Shown here one piece after another: positions 1-5,118 of a stretch of 12,816 bases of DNA. This DNA is from Phytoactinopolyspora endophytica (GTDB taxonomy: Bacteria; Actinomycetota; Actinomycetes; Jiangellales; Jiangellaceae). The translations under genes and the position numbers were made by a program. Within the stretch, counting starts at the first letter, position 1. Each line of letters starts with the position of its first letter. The stretch spans positions 292,546 to 305,361 of the forward strand of contig NZ_ML142852.1 in NCBI RefSeq assembly GCF_004138495.1, read 5' to 3'. The notes beneath the pieces are model-generated. The model saw nothing but the letters and a program-made list of their open reading frames with translations. It made no database searches and was not told the origin of the DNA.

Positions 1-1053
1 GCCAAGTGGGCCGTGGAGGCCGGGCGGGCGCTTTACGTGACGGGTGAAGAGTCCGCGGCTCAAGTTCGGTTGCGGGCAGAGCGCACCGGCGGTATCGCCG
101 ACGACCTCTTCCTCGCCGCCGAGACAGACCTCTCAGCCGTATTGACCCATATCGACGAGGTCAAGCCGTCGCTTGTCGTGCTGGACTCCGTCCAGACCGT
201 CGCCAGCCCTACGTTGGACAACGCCGTCGGCGGAGTCAACCAGGTCCGAGAGGTGGCCTCGTCCCTGATCCAGGTTGCCAAGGAAAGGGGCATCGCCACC
301 ATCCTGGTCGGTCACGTCACCAAGGATGGCTCCATCGCCGGGCCGCGGGTTCTGGAACATCTCGTCGACGTGGTTCTTCAGTTCGAAGGCGACCGGCATT
401 CCCGCCTGCGGATGGTGCGCACGGTCAAGAACCGCTATGGTCCCGCCGACGAGGTGGGCTGCTTTGACCTCTCCGACGCGGGCATCGTGTCGTTGCGGGA
501 CCCCACCGGGCTCTTCTTGTCCACGCATGCCGCCCCGGTCCCCGGCACCTGTGTCACGGTCACCGTTGAGGGGCGGCGGCCGCTGCTCGGCGAGGTTCAG
601 GCCCTCGTCGCGCCGTCGGCTCTGAACACCCCACGCCGGGCCAACTCCGGTCTCGACTCCGCACGCGTCTCCATGGTTCTGGCCGTATTGGAACGTCGCG
701 GCCGCGTGCAGCTCACGACAAAGGACGTCTACACCTCGACGGTGGGCGGTGCCCGGTTGGCCGAGCCCGCCACCGATCTGGCTGTGCTCATGGCCGTCGC
801 CAGCGCCGCGGCGCAACAGGCCACGCCGATGGGCATGATCGCGCTCGGCGAGGTGGGCCTGGCCGGCGAGATCCGCAGGGTCACCGGCACCCAACGCCGG
901 CTCGCGGAGGCCGAGCGCATGGGCTTCACGACGGCGCTTGTGCCGCCGGACTCAGGACCCGCGCCATCAGGCATCCGCGTGGTCGAAGTGGACCATGTCG
1001 GCTCCGCGCTCGCCGTCGTCGCCGACCCAGCCTCCGCGTTCCCGGTCACCTAG
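1..1053 (+). CDS. radA: DNA repair protein RadA (Sms), 5'-truncated
   Basis: RadA is a RecA-like ATPase that helps process recombination intermediates and drives branch migration. The reading frame is open from base 1, so the gene starts outside the window; 350 codons are visible against roughly 450-480 for the full family. The N-terminal zinc finger and Walker A are therefore missing. What remains starts in the RecA core at the LYVTGEES stretch, passes a Walker B-like VVLDS (visible codons 59-63), and reaches the RadA-specific KNRYG motif at codons 143-147 (bases 427-441; the usual form is KNRFG). The last third is the Lon-protease-like P domain, with the TTKDVY, ARLAEPATDLAV and ALGEVGLAGEIR segments. 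It ends in TAG at 1051-1053. disA follows on the same strand, as in mycobacteria; RadA is known to bind and restrain DisA in some species. Identity is certain; only the start is unseen. Confidence 0.96.
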   Translation, partial: AKWAVEAGRALYVTGEESAAQVRLRAERTGGIADDLFLAAETDLSAVLTHIDEVKPSLVVLDSVQTVASPTLDNAVGGVNQVREVASSLIQVAKERGIATILVGHVTKDGSIAGPRVLEHLVDVVLQFEGDRHSRLRMVRTVKNRYGPADEVGCFDLSDAGIVSLRDPTGLFLSTHAAPVPGTCVTVTVEGRRPLLGEVQALVAPSALNTPRRANSGLDSARVSMVLAVLERRGRVQLTTKDVYTSTVGGARLAEPATDLAVLMAVASAAAQQATPMGMIALGEVGLAGEIRRVTGTQRRLAEAERMGFTTALVPPDSGPAPSGIRVVEVDHVGSALAVVADPASAFPVT

Positions 1054-1215
1054 CGGTGCCGGCCACCAGGTGAACATCACACCACGTGAGCCGAAACCCC
1101 ACAGCCTCCCGCTGTAGACTGTGTTCGACAGCGCCGGGGCGTCAATCTCGCACTTGACACCTCCCGGCCTTAGACTGGCAGCCGATTGTCATCGACGAGT
1201 CACGACGGGGGTCAC

Positions 1216-2307
1216 GTGCCCGGCAGCGAGAGAGGCGGCGCAGAGGCGAAGCTGCGTCAAGCGCTCGCCGCGGTTGCGCCTGGTACTGAACTGCGCGAGG
1301 GCCTCGAGCGGATCTTGCGTGGTCGCACGGGCGCGCTGGTGGTGCTGGGCTATGACAAGATCATCGAGTCGATCAGCAGCGGTGGCTTCGTCCTGGATGT
1401 CGAGTTCAATGCGACAGGCCTGCGCGAGCTGGCGAAGATGGACGGCGCGATCGTCGTCGACCGGGACTGCACAAGGATTCTCCGCGCAGCCACCCAGCTG
1501 GTTCCGGACTCGGCCATACCGACGTCGGAGTCGGGGACCAGGCACCGCACAGCCGAACGCGTGGCCAAACAGACCGGCTTCCCGGTCATATCCGTGAGCC
1601 AGTCGATGCGCATCGTCGCCATCTACGTCGACGGCATCCGCCACGTACTCGAGGACGCCGGACAGATCCTGTCGCGCGCCAACCAGGCCCTGGCGACGCT
1701 CGAGCGTTACAAGCTCAGGCTCGACGAGGTATCCGGAACTCTCTCCGCGCTGGAGATCGAAGACCTTGTCACAGTCCGTGATGTCGTCACAGTGGCGCAG
1801 CGCCTCGAGATGGTCCGCCGCATCTCGGTGGAGATCGACGGTTACGTCGTCGAGCTCGGTACCGACGGCCGGTTGCTCAGCCTGCAGCTCGACGAGCTGG
1901 TCTCCGGTGTTGACGTGGATCGTGAGCTGATCGTCCGGGACTATCTGCCGTCCTCCGCCGGCCGTCGCAAGACCGCTGTCTCAGACGCCATCGATCGCCT
2001 CGGCAGGCTCTCATCGACGGAGCTGCTCGACCTCGGCGCCGTGGCCGGTGCGCTGGGCTTCAACGGCGGCGAGCAGCTGGACGCAGCCGTCAGCCCTCGT
2101 GGTTACCGCCTCCTGGCGCGCGTGCCACGGCTACCCGCTCCTGTCATCGAGCGGTTGGTAGACCATTTCGGTGGGCTGCAGAAGCTCCTCGCCGCAAGCG
2201 TCGACGACCTCCAGGCAGTCGATGGGGTCGGCGAGAACCGTGCCCGCAACGTCCGCGAGGGCCTCTCACGGCTTGCGGAGTCCAGCATCCTGGAGCGATA
2301 CGTCTAG
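1216..2307 (+). CDS. disA: DNA integrity scanning diadenylate cyclase DisA
   Basis: DisA makes the second messenger c-di-AMP from two ATP and scans DNA for branched structures. I chose the GTG at 1216: it gives 363 aa, close to the family's usual length of about 358, and has a GGGGG purine run (1207-1211) just upstream, though the spacing is a short 4 bases. An in-frame TTG at 1186 would add ten residues of poor family fit. In the 1216 numbering the diadenylate cyclase domain (about residues 10-140) shows the catalytic DGA at 76-78 and the ATP-binding RHR at 109-111. The helical linker follows ([20 protein letters not shown]), and a C-terminal helix-hairpin-helix region ends the protein ([19 protein letters not shown]). 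The gene follows radA by 162 bases. I saw no convincing sigma-A promoter in that gap: a TTGACA (1154-1159) and a TAGACT (1171-1176) are only 11 bases apart. Transcription probably stops at 2394-2439. Confidence 0.95.
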   Translation: MPGSERGGAEAKLRQALAAVAPGTELREGLERILRGRTGALVVLGYDKIIESISSGGFVLDVEFNATGLRELAKMDGAIVVDRDCTRILRAATQLVPDSAIPTSESGTRHRTAERVAKQTGFPVISVSQSMRIVAIYVDGIRHVLEDAGQILSRANQALATLERYKLRLDEVSGTLSALEIEDLVTVRDVVTVAQRLEMVRRISVEIDGYVVELGTDGRLLSLQLDELVSGVDVDRELIVRDYLPSSAGRRKTAVSDAIDRLGRLSSTELLDLGAVAGALGFNGGEQLDAAVSPRGYRLLARVPRLPAPVIERLVDHFGGLQKLLAASVDDLQAVDGVGENRARNVREGLSRLAESSILERYV

Positions 2308-2312
2308 CGCAC

Positions 2313-2371
2313 ATCCGCGCACGGTGGCCGATCCGCGCACGGTGGCCATGTGGCCACCGACGTGGCCACCG
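2313..2371. repeat. Nested direct and inverted repeat downstream of disA
   Basis: A 17-base unit, ATCCGCGCACGGTGGCC, occurs twice in tandem (2313-2329 and 2331-2347). It is followed by two copies of GTGGCCACCG (2350-2359 and 2362-2371). The ends of the first pair are complementary to the second pair. GGTGGCC at 2341-2347 can pair with GGCCACC at 2352-2358, and GGTGGCC at 2323-2329 can pair with GGCCACC at 2364-2370, giving one hairpin inside another. It lies between the disA stop and the terminator. It could be an extragenic palindrome, a pause or RNA-stability element, or a remnant of a local duplication. No function is shown. Confidence 0.75.
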
Positions 2372-2393
2372 GCATCAGTGCTACACAGATGCA

Positions 2394-2439
2394 GAAAGAC
2401 CCGTGAGCCCACATATCCATGTGAGCTCACGGGCCTTTC
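2394..2439. terminator. Strong bidirectional intrinsic terminator
   Basis: A long, nearly perfect hairpin. GAAAG (2394-2398) pairs with CTTTC (2435-2439); after one mismatch, CCCGTGAGC (2400-2408) pairs with GCTCACGGG (2425-2433); after another mismatch, CACAT (2410-2414) pairs with ATGTG (2419-2423) around a 4-base loop. The A/T-rich foot serves as a U-rich tail in both directions. It sits between convergent genes, disA from the left and the 408-aa secreted protein gene from the right, so it plausibly ends both transcripts. Confidence 0.85.
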
Positions 2440-2497
2440 AGCCGGCGCTCGGAGTTAAAAGCGACCCCGTAGCACCCCCGCCGGCGGGGAGGCGAGA

Positions 2498-2536
2498 ACG
2501 ATGGCCGGTTGACCGGCACATCGTTGGGGAGACCCC
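2498..2536 (-). terminator. Candidate hairpins just downstream of the acidic secreted protein gene
   Basis: Two adjacent hairpins lie 30-70 bases beyond the stop of the minus-strand gene. In the first, ACGATG plus GCCGGT (2498-2509) pairs with ACCGGC (2512-2517) and, after a bulged A, CATCGT (2519-2524). The second is GGGG/CCCC at 2526-2536. There is no T tract after them on the minus strand, so they may aid termination or protect the 3' end while the stronger hairpin at 2394-2439 does the main work. Confidence 0.35.
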
Positions 2537-2566
2537 TCCCTGCCGCGGGCGCCCCCGTTATCGAAC

Positions 2567-3793
2567 TCAGTTCTCGAAGATGTAGTCCTCACCGTCCGCG
2601 TCGGCGTTCGCGTACAGGCCGCCCTGCGGGACCTCGACGCTGACCTCAGGGAAGCTCAGCAGGCCAACCTCGGCCGATCCCAGTTCGACCTCTCCCACGA
2701 CCGGAGCCGGGACGGCGACGTCCAGTCGCAGCGACAGCCCGCCTCCCGAGGCGGCAGCACGGGTGCCGTCCTCGGACAGTTCGATGTCGTCGTCGCGGTA
2801 CTCGGCGAAGTTGACGTTCAGGCTGACGCCGGGCAGAACCTCGACGGTCTCGTCGAAGCCGGGCTCGATCTCGATCCCGGTCTCCTCGTCACCAACCCAC
2901 ATCTCCAGGGCCGGCAGGTCGTACTCGAAGGACGCGCCACCGGGCTCGCCGGTCGCCTCCAGGTAACCGTACGCGTTCGGTGTCTCGGCGTCCGACGACG
3001 CCGCCAGGCCGATGGTGACGCCACCGTTGGCCGCGCCGCCCAGGAGGTTGACATCACCGAAGCGGCCGCTCACCTCGACGTAGGCGCCCTGGCTGCCGTC
3101 CTCCTTGCCGAAGACGCCGGTCTCCTGCAGGAGCTGGCCTGCGCCGATGCTGAACAGCGGACCATCGGTGATCGGCAGGTCCACCGGCACCAGTCCACCG
3201 ACCAAGCCCAGCTCCTCGAAGTCCACCAGGTCGACCTGGCCGGCGCCCGAGTACAGCTCAGTCAGTACGCCGCCTTCGGAGCCGTGGCCCAGAACCTCGT
3301 CGTTCCAGTTCGCCTTGGCCTCGCCGGAGATCGCGCTCAGCTCACCGGCCAGCGGAACCTCGAGCTCGTGCACGCCGTACGTGTCGGCCTCTTCTTCCTC
3401 AGGCAGCGCGACCTGCTCGACGGCATACAGGTCGACCGGCAGGTCGACGCCGAGGAGGTTTGCGCTCACCAGGCTGCCGAACGAACGGGAGTATGTGCCT
3501 TCGGCCTGGTCTTCGAGACCCGCCGAGTCGACCTCATTCTCGATATCGCCGATGGTCAGGTCGCCTTGCAACTCTGCCGCTTCCCCGACCAGCGGCACGT
3601 CGCCACCGAAGTCGAACCGGGCCGTGCCGTAGTATCCGTCCGCGGTGATCTTGAAGTCACCCGGATCCTCCGGCTCAGCAGCGTTGGCCGGAAGCCCGAA
3701 CGCGCCGACCGCCAGTGCCGTGGCCGCGCCACAGGCTACAGCGGTTACAGCGGTACGACGACCAGGCCGCACGCTTGTCATCGAGAGAGTCAT
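2567..3793 (-). CDS. Secreted, highly acidic, beta-rich protein of unknown function
   Basis: A 408-residue exported protein whose function I do not recognise. I chose the ATG at 3793 because AAAGGGG (on the minus strand) stands 5 bases upstream; an upstream in-frame start at 3829 would add 12 residues and has no such site. The N-terminus is a standard signal peptide: basic RPGRR, a hydrophobic stretch from about residue 14 to 34, and a likely ANA|AEP cut after residue 38. The 370-residue mature chain has no cysteine, many short Gly/Val/Leu segments that read as beta strands, and by hand count 77 Asp/Glu against 9 Lys/Arg. Around residues 100-170 it faintly resembles actinobacterial 'choice-of-anchor' surface proteins (an EGTYSRSFG-like start, then LLGVDLPVDL), but I see no LPXTG, lipobox or C-terminal membrane anchor; it ends in DYIFEN. 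It is divergent from another acidic secreted protein gene. Export is near certain; family assignment is weak. Confidence 0.85.
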   Translation of the reverse strand: MTLSMTSVRPGRRTAVTAVACGAATALAVGAFGLPANAAEPEDPGDFKITADGYYGTARFDFGGDVPLVGEAAELQGDLTIGDIENEVDSAGLEDQAEGTYSRSFGSLVSANLLGVDLPVDLYAVEQVALPEEEEADTYGVHELEVPLAGELSAISGEAKANWNDEVLGHGSEGGVLTELYSGAGQVDLVDFEELGLVGGLVPVDLPITDGPLFSIGAGQLLQETGVFGKEDGSQGAYVEVSGRFGDVNLLGGAANGGVTIGLAASSDAETPNAYGYLEATGEPGGASFEYDLPALEMWVGDEETGIEIEPGFDETVEVLPGVSLNVNFAEYRDDDIELSEDGTRAAASGGGLSLRLDVAVPAPVVGEVELGSAEVGLLSFPEVSVEVPQGGLYANADADGEDYIFEN

Positions 3794-3881
3794 AAAAGCC
3801 CCTTTAGGGATCGGTAGGCTCGGCGTCATCGCCCAGAGAGAAGCCGAGCGCCTTACTTGTTGGGAAATCTCTGGGCGCCCT
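3794..3881 (-). promoter_or_regulatory. Structured 5' leader with two interleaved stems
   Basis: This is the predicted untranslated leader of the 408-aa secreted protein gene, read on the minus strand. Stem A is a perfect 10-bp pairing of CGCCCAGAGA (3877-3868) with TCTCTGGGCG (3839-3830). Stem B is a perfect 7-bp pairing of GCTCGGC (3849-3843) with GCCGAGC (3824-3818). The arms run in the order A, B, A', B', so the stems either form a pseudoknot or exclude one another. A loop of only 5 bases between A' and B' makes full co-formation tight, so competing stems are likelier. Close to the start codon, CCC-TAAA-GGG could also partly mask the ribosome-binding GGGG. I do not recognise a known riboswitch class; c-di-AMP (ydaO) landmarks are absent. 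Confidence 0.5.
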
Positions 3882-3887
3882 GACCGG

Positions 3888-3917
3888 ACGCTATCCGCGT
3901 ATGACGAAGCATGTCAA
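3888..3917 (-). promoter_or_regulatory. Candidate sigma-A-type promoter for the acidic secreted protein gene
   Basis: On the minus strand a perfect TTGACA -35 box (plus coordinates 3917-3912) is followed after 18 bases by TAGCGT (3893-3888), which fits the relaxed actinobacterial -10 pattern TANNNT. A start near 3881 would give a leader of about 88 bases that contains both stems described at 3794-3881. Confidence 0.5.
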
Positions 3918-4192
3918 ACATTTACTCTGTGCCATTTAACTAAGCCTTCATATTGGCCGCACTGGAGACGATCGTCGGTACTCGTAGTCATACGAACGGC
4001 CCATGCCCAGGGGGTTCGATCGCCATATCTGACGGTTGGTCCGCGAATGAGCGACTCGCACGATCAGCGGTGATTGGTGATCCAAGATGGCACTTGTCCG
4101 ATACGCAACGTTGCTTCCACTATCACCATTCTGACGGCCGGCGATTCTCATGCACTGGGCGCCGAAAATTCTTGATTAACTTTCTCGGCACT
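3918..4192. other. Gene-free centre of a divergent control region
   Basis: No convincing gene is visible here. By hand count 3901-4260 is about 51% G+C, much lower than the neighbouring coding DNA, and the open frames that cross it have no ribosome-binding site and no recognisable protein content. The only distinct small element is a 10-base palindrome, GCAACGTTGC (4105-4114). The stretch most likely carries upstream regulatory DNA for the two divergent secreted-protein genes. Confidence 0.5.
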
Positions 4193-4231
4193 TTGACATG
4201 GTGCTTGACAGTCATAAATTATTCCGTCAAG
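4193..4231 (+). promoter_or_regulatory. Promoter with inverted repeat over the -10 box
   Basis: TTGACA (4193-4198) and TAAATT (4215-4220), 16 bases apart, form a good promoter for the repeat-protein gene, with a start near 4227 and a leader of about 84 bases. A second TTGACA lies at 4205-4210. The inverted repeat CTTGAC (4204-4209) / GTCAAG (4226-4231) is centred on the -10 box, so a dimeric regulator bound there would block RNA polymerase. The promoter is seen directly; the operator is inferred from position only. Confidence 0.55.
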
Positions 4232-4260
4232 CATAGGTGTCGCACACATTTCGGAGCGTA

Positions 4261-4293
4261 TGTTGCGCCCACGGGAGCAACACTCGCACGAGT
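4261..4293 (+). promoter_or_regulatory. Two small leader hairpins ahead of the ribosome-binding site
   Basis: TGTTGC (4261-4266) pairs with GCAACA (4277-4282), with extra C:G pairs inside. ACTCG (4282-4286) pairs with CGAGT (4289-4293), separated by only two bases. They share base 4282, so they would compete at the edge. The ribosome-binding AAGGAG begins two bases later, at 4295. A role in messenger stability or translation is possible but unproven. Confidence 0.35.
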
Positions 4294-4310
4294 CAAGGAG
4301 AAAGCACAGC

Positions 4311-5006
4311 GTGTTTAAGAAGACACTTCGAGCCGCGATCATCGCGGCCGTCGCGCTTGCCACGTCCGTCGGGCTGGCCAGCGCCGCCTCGGCAACGCCG
4401 CAGGCAAGCACGGTGCCGAGCTCTGCCACGACGAGCGCCGCCACCGACCTGGACAGCGTTCTCGACGTCCCCGACGCCAACATCGGCAATGACCTCTGTC
4501 TGCTGCCATGGTTCTGGCCGGGCCCATTCAACGTGCTCACCGAGGACCAGACCGGCAGCTACGCGGCATGCAACGGCAGCGGTTCGTCGTCCGGCGAGGG
4601 CATCAACATCCTCAACGACGCCTGCATCGCGCCGTGGCTGTGGCAGGGCCCGTTCAACGTCCTGACCAACGGCGAGCACGCCGACTACGCGGCCTGCAAC
4701 GAGTACACGGCAGCGGACAACTTCGGCAACGCGATCGCCCAGTACATGACGATCGAGTACATGATCGATTCGGAGATGCTGGACGAGTCGATGTTCGAAC
4801 AGTATCTGGCGGGAGAGGTCTCCAGCCACGATGTCATCCAGGACGACGCGGTGGCCGAGGAGTTCGAGGGTCTGCTCCCCGAGGAGGAGATCACCGACGA
4901 GGGCGGCATCATGAACGACGCGTGCGTCCTGCCGTGGCTGTGGCAGGGTCCGTTCAACTTCCTGACCAACGGCCAGGAGTCGTACTACGCGGCCTGCAAC
5001 GGCTGA
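4311..5006 (+). CDS. Secreted acidic protein with three Cys/Trp 29-residue modules, unknown family
   Basis: A 231-residue exported protein I cannot assign to a family. It starts at the GTG at 4311, 10 bases after AAGGAG (4295-4300). Residues 1-28 form a signal peptide (FKK, a hydrophobic Ala-rich core, cut at ASA|TPQ). The mature part holds three modules of exactly 29 residues, at 60-88, 102-130 and 202-230. They follow the pattern N-D-x-C-x(2)-P-W-x-W-x-G-P-F-N-x-L-T, then six variable residues and Y-A-A-C-N. All six cysteines lie in the modules, two each, so one disulfide per module is likely. Modules 1 and 2 are joined by a Gly/Ser linker of 13 residues; a 71-residue acidic, probably helical segment separates 2 and 3. 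The mature chain has about 33 Asp/Glu and no Lys or Arg. Two cysteines about 23 residues apart in a short hydrophobic module recall chaplins in layout only. A wall-bound or matrix role is a guess. Confidence 0.9.
   Translation: MFKKTLRAAIIAAVALATSVGLASAASATPQASTVPSSATTSAATDLDSVLDVPDANIGNDLCLLPWFWPGPFNVLTEDQTGSYAACNGSGSSSGEGINILNDACIAPWLWQGPFNVLTNGEHADYAACNEYTAADNFGNAIAQYMTIEYMIDSEMLDESMFEQYLAGEVSSHDVIQDDAVAEEFEGLLPEEEITDEGGIMNDACVLPWLWQGPFNFLTNGQESYYAACNG
4488..5000 (+). repeat. Three 87-base coding repeats (Cys/Trp module)
   Basis: The three copies lie at 4488-4574, 4614-4700 and 4914-5000. Copies 2 and 3 match at 75 of 87 bases and 22 of 29 residues by hand count, while copies 1 and 2 match at 18 of 29 residues. 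Seventeen positions are invariant in all three, including both Cys, both Trp, the GPFN block, the LT pair and the closing YAACN. The closer match of 2 and 3 despite their wide separation points to a later duplication or to gene conversion between them. Confidence 0.95.
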
Positions 5007-5034
5007 TCACGGCCTGCGAGTATCTTCAGGCTCT

Positions 5035-5073
5035 GCGGCCGCTCGTCTGCCACGAAGGCAGGCGGGCGGCCGC
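5035..5073 (+). terminator. Intrinsic-type terminator after the repeat-protein gene
   Basis: GCGGCCGC (5035-5042) pairs with GCGGCCGC (5066-5073), and CTGCC (5047-5051) with GGCAG (5057-5061). The bases between also pair if two U:G wobbles are allowed, giving a continuous 17-bp RNA stem with a 5-base loop. It starts 28 bases after the stop codon. There is no U run, which is common in actinobacteria. It should isolate this gene from the GH20 gene downstream. Confidence 0.75.
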
Positions 5074-5081
5074 GTCGTACC

Positions 5082-5110
5082 TAGACCTTTGGACTACCTA
5101 GGCTGATAAT
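5082..5110 (+). promoter_or_regulatory. Promoter giving a leaderless GH20 transcript
   Basis: TAGACC (5082-5087, four of six matches to TTGACA) and GATAAT (5105-5110, five of six matches to TATAAT) are 17 bases apart. The expected start, about seven bases after the -10 box, falls within two bases of the GTG at 5119, and no ribosome-binding site is visible, so the message is probably leaderless. Around the -35 box, CTAGACC with flanking bases matches one half of the DasR (GlcNAc regulator) dre consensus, while the other half does not match. Confidence 0.55.
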
Positions 5111-5118
5111 CTCGGACC

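Noticed and set aside
133..894. Long open frames on the strand opposite radA, and similar ones opposite or beside most genes here
   Set aside because: These are expected by-products of GC-rich codon use; they lack ribosome-binding sites and family motifs, while the chosen frames carry clear ones.
1154..1176. TTGACA and TAGACT upstream of disA as a promoter
   Set aside because: The boxes are only 11 bases apart, too close for a sigma-A-type promoter, and neither has a good partner at 16-19 bases.
1186..1188. TTG as the disA start
   Set aside because: TTG is a rare start; the extra ten residues do not fit the family, and the GTG at 1216 gives the normal length and places DGA and RHR at the expected positions.
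3728..3742. Cysteine in the signal peptide of the 408-aa protein as a lipobox
   Set aside because: The sequence around it (AVACG) lies in the middle of the hydrophobic core, with more than ten hydrophobic residues after it; the ANA|AEP cut is far better.
3794..3881. A c-di-AMP (ydaO) riboswitch in this leader, tempting because disA is nearby
   Set aside because: The conserved ydaO words are absent and the leader is too short for that class.
3948..4151. Open frame of 67 codons on the minus strand in the same region
   Set aside because: Low-complexity polar content, no ribosome-binding site, and no partner genes.
3953..4318. Open frame of 121 codons on the plus strand in the divergent control region
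   Set aside because: No ribosome-binding site, no recognisable protein content, and it overlaps the promoter, leader and start of the repeat-protein gene.
4488..5000. The three repeats as a CRISPR array or chaplin domains
   Set aside because: The repeats are in-frame coding modules with unequal spacers, and they lack the chaplin sequence pattern; only the two-cysteine layout is shared.
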